Source: Chloroflexota bacterium
GTDB lineage: Bacteria > Chloroflexota > Anaerolineae > Aggregatilineales > Phototrophicaceae
Direction of reading: 5' to 3'
DNA: 53,383 nucleotides
Assembly (NCBI GenBank): GCA_028873975.1
Contig: JAPPMO010000106.1
Span: 1 to 53,383, forward strand
A program made the translations under genes and the position numbers. Shown one piece after another: positions 34,723 through 42,689 of the stretch (positions within the stretch are counted from its first letter, which is position 1; every line of letters begins with the position of its first letter). Under the pieces are notes generated by a model. The model was given only the letters and a program-made list of their open reading frames with translations, ran no database searches and had not been told where the DNA came from.

Positions 34723-35295
34723 CTAGGGGCTGCTCCGCCGCGCGCTCACTTTATGCCGCACGAAGGCCAGCAGCCATCTTGAGCCGATAATCATTGTGGC
34801 GGCGAGCGCATTGAAGACCACGTCCATGAGGTCATAAACGCGGTTGGGCAATAGCGACTGTATGCCCTCGTCCAGCCAGCCCAGAAATAGTGATATGACA
34901 AGAGCGAGGATGGCTGGCGCGGGTACGCGGCGGCCGTTGTCCCGACGTTCCAGCAGCGCTTCGTGAACCAGCGCCGCCACCAAGCTGTATTCAAACAGGT
35001 GCGTGCGCTCCTCGGGACTTGCGACGCCAATCCTGAGCCATGCCATCACATAAACGATGACTATGCCGACGGCAAGCGCAATCTCGGCGCGGCCAGGACC
35101 CCGCCTGACAAAGAGCATTGAGATCACCACCAACGCCACCAAAGACAGGAAAACCATCATCGCTGTGAGGTCTACGCGCTCACGGAGCAGCGCGGCAATG
35201 TCCGGCGCGGTCCCCAGGGTGGCGTATATCGCCCCCAAGACGATAAGGAGCGCTGTCCACAGCCGGCGTTCGCGAGCGGAACTGAATAGCGGCAT
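34723..35295 (-). CDS. VanZ-like family membrane protein
   Basis: From ATG 35295 (MPLFSSARERRLW) this is a protein of about 190 residues with four to five transmembrane helices. The VanZ-like signature is in the second half: RTHLFEYSLVAALVHEAL, then GWLDEGIQSLLPNRVYDLMDVVFNALAATMIIG, the E(Y)...DE..Q...p.R...D...N..G pattern of the family. The longer frame to 35472 has a polar, unlikely N-terminus, so the internal ATG is preferred. VanZ relatives confer low-level teicoplanin resistance in enterococci, but most members have no known role. Confidence 0.75.
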   Translation of the reverse strand: MPLFSSARERRLWTALLIVLGAIYATLGTAPDIAALLRERVDLTAMMVFLSLVALVVISMLFVRRGPGRAEIALAVGIVIVYVMAWLRIGVASPEERTHLFEYSLVAALVHEALLERRDNGRRVPAPAILALVISLFLGWLDEGIQSLLPNRVYDLMDVVFNALAATMIIGSRWLLAFVRHKVSARRSSP

Positions 35296-35462
35296 GGCGA
35301 TCACCAAAGTATCTGGAACAAATGATTTTAAGCAAATACGCGGGCGGGAATCAATTGTTGCAAGCCAAAATTGAATCGGCCGCTGACCTGCGGAATCTTT
35401 AGCAATCTGGACAGAGGGTCGCAGGCAAACGTTACCATTACCGCTGGGCGCTTGGATGGATT

Positions 35463-35807
35463 CTAGCGCCAAGCTTCGTCGGCTTCACGCGCCAATTGCT
35501 GGATTTCCCCTATGCTGATGTCGACCTCTTCGCTTTTGCTATAGATGGTCAGCAGGGTAACTATATCTTCAATCTGCGCGTAGTAAATAACGCGGAAGCC
35601 GCCGCTCTTGCCGCGGCGTGCCGCCCGGTTGGGCAGGCGAACTTTGTAGACGGCATAGCTGACGCGCGGGATGCGCTGGCCGGGGCGCTCGCCCTGCTCC
35701 AACTGAACCAGAAGTCCATCGACCTCATCAGTCATTCTGCGATATTTGCGTTCGAGCCGCTCGAGCTGCTTGCCAAATAACGGATGATACTTAACTGTGG
35801 TCGGCAT
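35463..35807 (-). CDS. RelE/ParE-superfamily toxin-like protein
   Basis: This 114-residue protein opens with VKYHPLFGKQLERLERKYR, the strand-helix of RelE/ParE toxins (Pfam-like 'f...a.k.l.kl'), continues with YAVYKVRLPNRAARRGKSGGFRVIYYAQ (basic RNA/gyrase-contacting strands), and ends with IVTLLTIYSKSEEVDI (the family's 'i.ll.iy.K.e.'). Overlap with the small gene upstream (17 nt) gives the usual antitoxin-toxin order. Whether it cleaves mRNA or poisons gyrase cannot be told. It may also be a standalone host-regulated HigB-like protein. Confidence 0.75.
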   Translation of the reverse strand: MPTTVKYHPLFGKQLERLERKYRRMTDEVDGLLVQLEQGERPGQRIPRVSYAVYKVRLPNRAARRGKSGGFRVIYYAQIEDIVTLLTIYSKSEEVDISIGEIQQLAREADEAWR

Positions 35808-35997
35808 CGCCGTAGATTTTTCGCCGAATCGCTTCTATACCATCCCGCGCTGGAATCCCTTCGTAGCCCGCCAATACATCCCGCAAGGCGACGCGCAAGT
35901 CCTCTAGCAGTTCCTCTTTTGTCGGCTCGCGATCGTCGTCTTCCGCGAGCGCTGGCGGCGCTGGGATTGCAGTTGGATTCAGTTTATCGGGATTCAT
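35791..35997 (-). CDS. Small acidic protein, putative antitoxin of the RelE/ParE-like toxin
   Basis: The 68-residue protein has a Pro/Ala-rich head and then the strongly acidic REPTKEELLEDLRVALRDVLAGYEG, with a helical tail ARDGIEAIRRKIYG. I recognise no DNA-binding domain. Its position immediately upstream of, and overlapping, the toxin-like gene, together with its small size and acidity, suggests an antitoxin; sequence alone does not prove it. Confidence 0.5.
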   Translation of the reverse strand: MNPDKLNPTAIPAPPALAEDDDREPTKEELLEDLRVALRDVLAGYEGIPARDGIEAIRRKIYGDADHS

Positions 35998-36049
35998 AGC
36001 TCGCCTCCAGGATCGCTTCCGCTAATCATAGCGCAAATATGCCACGCTA

Positions 36050-36078
36050 TTCAATAATAAGACGAAATTCGTTATGAT
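36050..36078 (+). promoter_or_regulatory. Candidate promoter of the inositol cluster
   Basis: TTCAAT (36050-36055) and TATGAT (36073-36078) are 17 bases apart. The predicted transcript would start near 36085, leaving a leader of about 28 nt with AGAGG (36103-36107) before ATG 36113. The site is in the divergent gap between the toxin/antitoxin pair and iolG. It was identified by eye. Confidence 0.4.
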
Positions 36079-36112
36079 AAGCGTCGTGAATCCTTAGCAA
36101 TGAGAGGCAAAT

Positions 36113-37129
36113 ATGACCATCAACTTGGGCATCATCGGCGCGGGCCGGGTTGGACGCCTCCATGCCAATATTCTCACAAGCCGCGTAGCGAAAGCCCGGC
36201 TGCTGGCGATAGCCGATATCTTCGCCGAGTCCGCCAAGTCCGCCGCGGAAGCGTACCGTATTCCCGATTACAGCACCGATGCGGGCGAGTTAATCAACAG
36301 CAGCGAGCTTGACGCCATTGTGATTTGCTCCTCCACCGATACCCATGTGCGCTACATTGTCGAAGCGGCGGAGGCTGGCAAGCATGTCTTCTGCGAAAAA
36401 CCCATCGACCAGGATCTGGCCGCCATCGACAGAGTGCTGCGCGCCGTTGACGCTAACGGCGTCAAGCTGCAAGTCGGTTTCAACCGGCGCTTCGACGCGG
36501 GCCATGCGCGCATCAAGCGCGCCATCGAAAACGGCGAAATCGGGCAGCCGCATACGCTGTCGATTACCAGCCGCGATCCCGCGCCGCCGCCGATTGACTA
36601 CATCAAGGTCTCCGGCGGCTTGATGATGGACATGATGATTCACGACTTCGATCTCTGTCGTTTTTTGCTGGGCGATGTCGAGGAAATGTACGCCATGGCC
36701 GATGTCATGGTCGATCCAGCGATTGGCGCAGCCGGCGATGTCGATACCGCCAAGGTGATGCTGCGCTTCGAGAATGGCGCGATCGGCACAATTGAGAACA
36801 GCCGGCAGGCGGTATACGGTTACGACCAGCGCGTGGAGGTCTTCGGCAGCGGTGGCGAAGCGCGCACCGGCAATGTCCATCCCAATCAGGTGACGATCAG
36901 CGACGCCAGGAGCCTGCGCCGCGATCTCATCATGCGCTTTTTTGTTGAGCGCTATTTTGATAGTTATGTGGCGGAGATGAAGGCTTTTGTTGAGGCCATC
37001 GAAGACGATACCGATGTGCCCGTGAACGGCAATGACGGTCGCGCGCCGGTGCTGATGGCCATGGCGGGGCTGCGCTCGCTGCGGGAGAATCGGCCGGTGA
37101 AACTGGCGGAAGTCGAGGCAGGGACCTAA
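36113..37129 (+). CDS. iolG: Inositol 2-dehydrogenase (Gfo/Idh/MocA family)
   Basis: The enzyme oxidises myo-inositol to scyllo-inosose with NAD+, the first step of inositol breakdown. It has 338 residues: LGIIGAGRVGRLHANIL (Rossmann GxGxxG), ICSSTDTH, HVFCEKPID (EKP, catalytic Lys), VGFNRRFDAGH, ITSRDPAPPP, and KVSGGLMMDMMIHDFDLCRFL, where Asp and His of D-x-x-x-H act in catalysis. VGFNRRFD and SRDP are specific to the IolG subgroup. It is first in a plus-strand cluster containing iolC, iolB and iolD, which supports the gene call. The next gene, a DNA methyltransferase, starts 9 nt later. Confidence 0.9.
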   Translation: MTINLGIIGAGRVGRLHANILTSRVAKARLLAIADIFAESAKSAAEAYRIPDYSTDAGELINSSELDAIVICSSTDTHVRYIVEAAEAGKHVFCEKPIDQDLAAIDRVLRAVDANGVKLQVGFNRRFDAGHARIKRAIENGEIGQPHTLSITSRDPAPPPIDYIKVSGGLMMDMMIHDFDLCRFLLGDVEEMYAMADVMVDPAIGAAGDVDTAKVMLRFENGAIGTIENSRQAVYGYDQRVEVFGSGGEARTGNVHPNQVTISDARSLRRDLIMRFFVERYFDSYVAEMKAFVEAIEDDTDVPVNGNDGRAPVLMAMAGLRSLRENRPVKLAEVEAGT

Positions 37130-37138
37130 TCCGCAATC

Positions 37139-40015
37139 ATGAATAGCCAAATCAGCACCTATGAAAGCACATTGAATACGTGGCTGGCTGCTGTCTTGCG
37201 CGAGCGAGGCCTGGATTCCCGCGCGGAAAGCGGGCAAGGCGGCGGCAAACGCCTGGATGTTGAAATCTGGCTCGACGGGCTGAAGATCGCGCTGGAAGCT
37301 GAGCAAGGTTTTTCCACGGCAAAGAAAGCCTCAGCAATAAAAGACGCTGACAGCCGCTTGCGCGACGACTTGGCGGATTGCGCCGTCGCCATCTGCTACC
37401 CGGAGGGCTTGCGCTCGGCGGCTGAGCTTGCGGAATGCGAACTACTGCATACGCTGCGCAGTCATAAGGAACGGCCGCCGGCGAAGAAAACTGCTTGGAA
37501 GCAGGATAGTATCGCGCAGCTGGTCAGCGTCATCCGCAAAATCCCCGACCAGCTCGGCGATCCGGATGAGATTGCCAACCGCCTGTCATTCAGCCTGGAT
37601 CGCGCTGTGGCGCGGCTCAACGAAAGCCAAAAGCAGGATTTGGCCGCCTGCCTGGATCTGCCGGCCGGCAAGCCCACAAAAATCGAGTCTGACTGCGCGC
37701 TGTCCAGCCGCTTCAATCAAGCCGCCAAGCGCGCCATGCTGGTCATCGCTACCGCCGTCATGTTCCACAGTCAATTAGACAAGCATCGTCACAAAATAAA
37801 ACCGCGCGCTTTTGAGGGCCCCGCCAGCGCCAGCCGCTGCGCCAACAGCGATGATCCCGTCGGCGCGTTTTATGCCGCTTGGGAACTGTGGCTGGCCGTC
37901 GATTACAAGCCGATTTTCGCCACCGCTCGCAACGCTTTGCAAGTTCTATCCGGCTCGCATGAATTCACCGCCGCCGTGCAAGTTGTCGCGCGGGCATCCT
38001 TGCAAGTGACGCGCAACATCGTCGGCTTGCGCCACGATTTGCTGGGGCGCATCTTCCACAAGGTCCTCGACACCGCCCGCTACGACGGCTCTTTCTATAC
38101 CACCACCGCCGCCGCGACATTACTGGCGAACCTGGCAATCCGCGAGGACATGCTCGACTGGTCGGACAGCGCCGCCATCGCCGGGCTGCGCGTCACTGAT
38201 CCCGCCTGCGGCACCGGCACGCTGCTGATGGCAGCCGCCGAGCGCATTCGCGATTTGACCAGCGCGGTCGGGAATCAAGGCCGAGATTCAGATGTATCCC
38301 GCCTGCTCATCGAAAATGTCTTGACCGGTTACGATGTCAACCTGACGGCGACGCACCTGGCGGCGACCACCCTGGGCTTGCTCTCGCCCACCACGACCTT
38401 CGGGAATATGAAGATTTACCGCGCCTTGCTGGGCGTCGACGAGAATAACGAGGTGAAACTAGGCTCGCTGGAATTCCTTGATACGGGCAAAGCCGGACAG
38501 CCGCGCCTGCTGCCCTGGCCTACGGGCGTCGAGCAGATTGAAACCCGCGAAGAAAGCGCCGCCGCCGAGCCGGCTGATTTGGTGATTATGAATCCGCCCT
38601 TCACGCGCGACAGCCTGCGGCATGACCAGTTCAGCCGCGCGGAGGAGAAGAAGCTCAAAGCGCGGGAGAAGGAAATCTTTGACAAGCTTGAAGGCGGCAT
38701 CCACCGCTCGCACAATGGCGGCGGCTTCTTGGCTCTGGCTGACAAAATTGCAAAATCGCAGAGTGGAACGATTGCGGTTGTGCTGCCGCTTGTCGGCGCG
38801 ACCAATTACGCGACGCGGGAGATGCGCATTCATCTGGCAAAAAAGTTTCACATTGACACAATTGTTACTTCCCACGACCCGACGAGAATCTATTTTTCAG
38901 AAAATACGAACATTGGCGAAATGCTGCTGATATGTCGGCGGAAAGCCCCCACCCCAAACCCCTCCCCCATGAAGAGGGAGGGGCTTTCGTCGTCATTGGT
39001 GATCTCGTTAGATAAATCCCGCTCTCTCCACCAGAAACAGACAAGCCCAACCCCCTTAGAGGATTCCCCCTCCCTCCTTGTGGTGGGGGCAAAACCCACA
39101 AAAATCGTCAACCTCTATGAGAACCCGGCGACGCCGGCCGACGCGCTCGGCGTGGCGCGGGATATCGCCGAAGGCAAAACGGAAAACATCAAAGGCACGG
39201 TGCAGCATTGGTCCCAAGAGCGCATTGCGCAAGGCGACTGGGGCGGGGTGCAGTTTCTGTCTCCATATCTTTGCGAGAAATTTGTGGAACTGCGGGAAGA
39301 CGAGTTTTTCGCCTTTCGAGAACTTGGTCATATAGCTCATTTAGGTCCAGCCGGGCAAGGCGTACGGGGCATATTCGACCGTTCGGAGGTGCCGGACAAA
39401 GAGGCCATGGCCGCGCTCTGGTACCACAAGACCAACATAACGCAAAAAATGGGGGCGCAATGGGATACTTATATCAAACCGAAACCGGGCAAAGCAGAGC
39501 AGGCAGCGGATTTATGGGCAAAGCGTAAACGTATGATGATTATAGCCCGAGCGCGATTGAATACCTTGCGATGCGCTTCCGTAAGATTGAATGAGAGCGC
39601 GTTGGGCTCGTTGTGGATTCCTTGTCAGTTTCACAGCCACAAATATGCGGAAGAATTCTTGGAGAAAGCCGCTTGCGCCTATCTGAATTCGACGCTGGGC
39701 CTGCTAGCGATATTAGGGGATAGGTCAAATAAAATTCCATCCTATCCGCACTTCTCAATGTACGATCTGCGCCGCGTCATCATGCCCGATTTCGACGCCA
39801 TGAGCGCAAGCCAGGTCACCGCCCTGGCGACGGCTTTCGACACCCTCTGCAATTTCACCCTTTTGCCCCTGCCGCAGATCATGCAGGACGAAACGCGGGC
39901 AGCCCTCGATCGCGTGGTCACCGACGCCCTGGACATCATGCCTGAAGTCGTCGCCAACATCCGCCGCGAACTCAGCCGCGAGCCATCTATCACAGGTAAA
40001 CCTTATGAAGCCTAA
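37139..40015 (+). CDS. N6-adenine DNA methyltransferase, type IIG-like, with a repeat-derived insert
   Basis: This 958-residue protein has an N-terminal region (1-110) with GGKRLDVEIWLDGLKIALEAEQ that could be a PD-(D/E)xK-like nuclease, but its key Lys is not clear. A helical part with FHKVLDTARYDGSFYTT leads to the AdoMet motif DPACGTGTLLMAA (from residue 354) and catalytic NPPF (from residue 485), the gamma-class N6-adenine order. A C-terminal target-recognition-like region follows (IAHLGPAGQGVRGIF, IPSYPHFSMYDLRRVIMP). Residues about 602-653 are translated from CCCC-rich hairpin repeats and look foreign. The likely role is restriction-modification or phage defence. It lies between iolG and iolC, an unexpected place. 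Confidence 0.78.
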   Translation: MNSQISTYESTLNTWLAAVLRERGLDSRAESGQGGGKRLDVEIWLDGLKIALEAEQGFSTAKKASAIKDADSRLRDDLADCAVAICYPEGLRSAAELAECELLHTLRSHKERPPAKKTAWKQDSIAQLVSVIRKIPDQLGDPDEIANRLSFSLDRAVARLNESQKQDLAACLDLPAGKPTKIESDCALSSRFNQAAKRAMLVIATAVMFHSQLDKHRHKIKPRAFEGPASASRCANSDDPVGAFYAAWELWLAVDYKPIFATARNALQVLSGSHEFTAAVQVVARASLQVTRNIVGLRHDLLGRIFHKVLDTARYDGSFYTTTAAATLLANLAIREDMLDWSDSAAIAGLRVTDPACGTGTLLMAAAERIRDLTSAVGNQGRDSDVSRLLIENVLTGYDVNLTATHLAATTLGLLSPTTTFGNMKIYRALLGVDENNEVKLGSLEFLDTGKAGQPRLLPWPTGVEQIETREESAAAEPADLVIMNPPFTRDSLRHDQFSRAEEKKLKAREKEIFDKLEGGIHRSHNGGGFLALADKIAKSQSGTIAVVLPLVGATNYATREMRIHLAKKFHIDTIVTSHDPTRIYFSENTNIGEMLLICRRKAPTPNPSPMKREGLSSSLVISLDKSRSLHQKQTSPTPLEDSPSLLVVGAKPTKIVNLYENPATPADALGVARDIAEGKTENIKGTVQHWSQERIAQGDWGGVQFLSPYLCEKFVELREDEFFAFRELGHIAHLGPAGQGVRGIFDRSEVPDKEAMAALWYHKTNITQKMGAQWDTYIKPKPGKAEQAADLWAKRKRMMIIARARLNTLRCASVRLNESALGSLWIPCQFHSHKYAEEFLEKAACAYLNSTLGLLAILGDRSNKIPSYPHFSMYDLRRVIMPDFDAMSASQVTALATAFDTLCNFTLLPLPQIMQDETRAALDRVVTDALDIMPEVVANIRRELSREPSITGKPYEA
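38942..39098 (+). repeat. CCCC-rich hairpin repeats inserted in frame in the methyltransferase gene
   Basis: GAAAGCCCCC...ACCCCAAACCCCTCCC, a short loop, then GGGAGGGGCTTTC form a hairpin (38941-38987). A second CCCCCTTAGAGG...CCTCCCTCCTTGTGGTGGGGG hairpin lies at about 39050-39092. Close relatives occur at 40013-40066 and 41671-41720. About 52 codons are added without breaking the frame. Confidence 0.7.
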
Positions 40016-41144
40016 AGCCCCACCCCCCACCCCAAGCCCCTCCCCCAAAATGAGGGAGGGGCTTCATTGCCAACCGACGCCGCCCATGACTCCCCTTCCC
40101 TCTTTATGGGGGAAGGGGCCGGGGGATGGGGGCGTTCCGACCTACGAATCCCTGCACATGGGGCGCAGCTCCATCGACCTCTATTCCAACGACATCGGCA
40201 GGCCCTTCGCCGAGATTGACAGCTTCGCGGCTTATGTCGGCGGCTCGCCCACCAATATCAGCGTCGGCGGGCGGCGGCTGGGGCTGCGCACCGCCTTGCT
40301 GACCGCCGTCGGCGACGACCCGGTCGGCGACTTCATCTTGCATTTCCTCAAGAACGAAGGCGTGGAAACGCGCTTCATCCCGCGCAAGCCGCAGCACCGC
40401 ACCTCGGCGGCTGTGCTGGGTATCGAGCCGCCCGACAAATTCCCGCTGGTCTTCTATCGCGACAACTGCGCCGATATCAACTTGACCATTGACGATGTGC
40501 TGGCGGCGCCGGCGCGCGATTGCCAGGTTTTTCAATTCGCCGGCACCAACCTGAGCCTGGAACCGAGCCGCAGCGCAACCATGTTCGCGGCGGAAACGGC
40601 GCGGGCGGCCGGCGCCAAAGTGGTCTTCGATGTCGATTTTCGCCCCGATCAATGGCATGATGTACGCGCCTTTGGCGTGGTGGCGCGCGGCGTCTTGCGC
40701 GTGGTCGATGTGGTGATCGGCACCGAGGACGAGATCAACGCCGCCATGCTGCGCGACGAATCGCAGATGGAATTGACGCACTCGCAGGTCTCCGATACCA
40801 AAGTCGCGGGCGATACCCGCTCCGCCATCGCGACCATGCTGGGGATGGGACCGGAAGCGGTTGTCGAAAAGATCGGTCCGGAAGGCGCGCGGGTGCACCT
40901 GCGCGACGGCGAAATCATCGACGCGCCGGGCTTCCCGGTCGAGGTGACCAATATCCTGGGCGCGGGCGATGCCTTTGGCGGCGGATTCATCTACGGCTTG
41001 GTCAAGGGCTGGGGCTGGTACAAATCGGCGCGTTTGGGCAATGCCTGCGGCGCCATCGTCGTCACGGAGCACGGCTGCGCCAACTTCATGCCGACCATGC
41101 CCGAGGTCGAAGCCTTTGTGGAATCTTACGGCGGACTGGATTAA
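40005..41144 (+). CDS. iolC: 5-dehydro-2-deoxygluconokinase, N-terminus extended by repeat sequence
   Basis: The PfkB-family kinase phosphorylates 2-deoxy-5-keto-D-gluconate. The body starts at LHMGRSSIDLYSNDIGRPFAEIDSFAAYVGGSPTNISVGGRRLG, a close match to IolC, and ends with NILGAGDAFGGGFIYGL, the PfkB GAGD catalytic Asp and anion hole. The first 45 codons (from ATG 40005) are CCCC-rich hairpin repeat sequence; the native start is not visible and no ATG/GTG/TTG lies between the repeat and LHMGRSS except the Met inside it. ATG 40005 overlaps the methyltransferase stop; ATG 40050 and ATG 40086 are alternatives within the repeats. Without the extension the length is normal (about 330). Confidence 0.85.
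   Translation: MKPKAPPPTPSPSPKMREGLHCQPTPPMTPLPSLWGKGPGDGGVPTYESLHMGRSSIDLYSNDIGRPFAEIDSFAAYVGGSPTNISVGGRRLGLRTALLTAVGDDPVGDFILHFLKNEGVETRFIPRKPQHRTSAAVLGIEPPDKFPLVFYRDNCADINLTIDDVLAAPARDCQVFQFAGTNLSLEPSRSATMFAAETARAAGAKVVFDVDFRPDQWHDVRAFGVVARGVLRVVDVVIGTEDEINAAMLRDESQMELTHSQVSDTKVAGDTRSAIATMLGMGPEAVVEKIGPEGARVHLRDGEIIDAPGFPVEVTNILGAGDAFGGGFIYGLVKGWGWYKSARLGNACGAIVVTEHGCANFMPTMPEVEAFVESYGGLD
40013..40131 (+). repeat. Two CCCC-rich hairpin repeats at the 5' end of iolC
   Basis: The first copy, ending CCAAGCCCCTCCC...GAGGGAGGGGCTTC (40013-40066), matches 38942-38988 and 41671-41720. The second, CCCCTTCCCTCTTTATGGG GGAAGGGG (40092-40118) followed by CCGGGGGATGGGG, matches the hairpin in the element at 24537-24567. 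They lie in the iolC reading frame. Confidence 0.7.
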
Positions 41145-41167
41145 TCCCTGCGGGATTGAGGAATAGC

Positions 41168-41701
41168 ATGGTCACGAAAACGAACGAAGAGGGCTGGATC
41201 ACCTATATGAGCGGCGATGACCTGCTGGAGCGCGCCCGCGCCGAGCGACAGGCGTTGGCGGCAATCTGGCAGGGCTTGAGCGCGGAAGACATGACCCGCC
41301 GCCCCGGTCCGCACCCCGAATGGTCGGTCAAAGATCTGATCGCCCACATCATCTGGTGGGAGGGTTCGACGAGCAATCTGGTGTCGCGCGCCTTGAGCGG
41401 CGAGATGCTGGCTCAGCCCAAAACGACCGACGAAGTCAACGCCAGCGTCTATGCGGACAACCGCGACCTGCCGCTCGAGACCGCGCTCGAGATGTTCGAA
41501 GCCAGCTTCCCGCCACTGGAGAAGCTGCTGGGGCGCATGACCGACGAGGAAATCAATGACCCGGAGGTCTGCAATATCCGCGACCTGCCGCTTTTGTACT
41601 TCCTGGTCGGCAATACCTTCGCCCATTACGCCGATCATGTGGACGAGCTGCGGGCTTATGTGGCGGGTCTGCCCCCACCCCAAACCCCTCCCCCAAAATG
41701 A
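41168..41701 (+). CDS. DinB-like four-helix protein
   Basis: This 177-residue protein has a DinB/YfiT four-helix pattern: LLERARAERQALAAIWQGL, then WSVKDLIAHIIWWEG (metal His 1 in AHIIWWE), and FAHYADHVDELRAYV (metal His 2 and 3). The C-terminal LPPPQTPPPK is encoded by a CCCC-rich repeat. ATG 41168 is chosen because GAGGA at 41158-41162 precedes it. DinB relatives include thiol-dependent isomerases and proteins of unknown role. It sits between iolC and iolB; a part in inositol breakdown is only suggested by position. Confidence 0.75.
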   Translation: MVTKTNEEGWITYMSGDDLLERARAERQALAAIWQGLSAEDMTRRPGPHPEWSVKDLIAHIIWWEGSTSNLVSRALSGEMLAQPKTTDEVNASVYADNRDLPLETALEMFEASFPPLEKLLGRMTDEEINDPEVCNIRDLPLLYFLVGNTFAHYADHVDELRAYVAGLPPPQTPPPK

Positions 41702-41720
41702 GGGAGGGGCTTCAAAAGCC
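41671..41720 (+). repeat. CCCC-rich hairpin repeat overlapping the DinB-like gene end
   Basis: CCCCCACCCCAAACCCCTCC...GAGGGAGGGGCTTC repeats the unit at 38942-38988 with almost the same bases, and supplies the last ten codons and the stop of the upstream gene. Confidence 0.7.
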
Positions 41721-41764
41721 TTAAATCAGGAATTGAGGATGAGGCGGACACAGGAAGGATCAAC

Positions 41765-42646
41765 ATGAAATACACATCAGAAACTATGCTGGTGAAATCG
41801 AAGGACAGGGGCGAATCGGGTATCTTCGCCGAGGTCAGCGCCGGGCAAGCCGGCTGGGACTACCTTAATATGGCGGCAATGCGCCTGCGCCGCGGCGAGA
41901 GCTTCGCCGTCGAGACCCGCGCCCACGAAAACGCCACCGTCATCTTGGGCGGCGTCTGCGACATCAGCGCCAGCGATGGCGATTTTGTCAACGTCGGTCG
42001 GCGTCCCGATGTCTTCAGCGGCATGCCCTACGCCCTTTACATGTCGCGGAATAAGCAATTCGAAATCACCGCGACCAGCGACACGCTGGAATTCGCCTCT
42101 TGTTGGGTACCGACCGATCAGGACTTCCCCACGCAATTGGTCAGGCCAGCCGACAGCGAAATCGAGCTGCGCGGCGGCGGCAACGCCTCGCGCCAGATCA
42201 ACGGCATCCTGCCGCCCGGCTTCAATTGTCACCGCATCGTGGCGGTCGAGGTTTATACGCCGCCGGGCAACTGGTCCAGCTATCCGCCGCACAAGCACGA
42301 TGTGCACAAAGAGGACGACGAGGGGGTGCTGCTGGAAGCGGATCTGGAAGAGATCTACTTTTACAAGATCGATCACCCCGGCGGCTATGCTTACCAGCGC
42401 GTCTACAACGACGACCGCAGCATCGACGGACTGATGCTGGCGGGCAATCACGACAGCGTGCTGGTGCCGGAGGGCTATCATCCCGTTGTCAGCGCGCACG
42501 GCTATACGACCTATTATTTGAACTTCCTGGCCGGCAGCGCGCAGTCGCTTGCGAACAGCGACGATCCGGCCTACGCCTGGGTCAAGGGGACTTGGACATT
42601 CGTGGATCCCAGGTTGCCGATTGTGCATCACGGGATGGAGGGGTAG
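41765..42646 (+). CDS. iolB: 5-deoxy-glucuronate isomerase
   Basis: The enzyme converts 5-deoxy-glucuronate to 2-deoxy-5-keto-gluconate. It has 293 residues in a bicupin fold: GWDYLNMAAMRLRRGESFAVET, ILGGVCDI, SGMPYALYMSRNKQFEITA, and NWSSYPPHKHDVHKEDD with the metal-binding His cluster. LEEIYFYKIDHPGGYAYQRVY and VLVPEGYHPVVSAHGYTTYYLNFLAG complete the family pattern. GGAAGG stands eight bases before ATG. The gene is followed 43 nt later by the ATPase gene of a putative defence pair. Confidence 0.93.
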   Translation: MKYTSETMLVKSKDRGESGIFAEVSAGQAGWDYLNMAAMRLRRGESFAVETRAHENATVILGGVCDISASDGDFVNVGRRPDVFSGMPYALYMSRNKQFEITATSDTLEFASCWVPTDQDFPTQLVRPADSEIELRGGGNASRQINGILPPGFNCHRIVAVEVYTPPGNWSSYPPHKHDVHKEDDEGVLLEADLEEIYFYKIDHPGGYAYQRVYNDDRSIDGLMLAGNHDSVLVPEGYHPVVSAHGYTTYYLNFLAGSAQSLANSDDPAYAWVKGTWTFVDPRLPIVHHGMEG

Positions 42647-42689
42647 TTCGGTATAATGGCCAGTGAACGTGTAACGGGGGCAGATTGAA

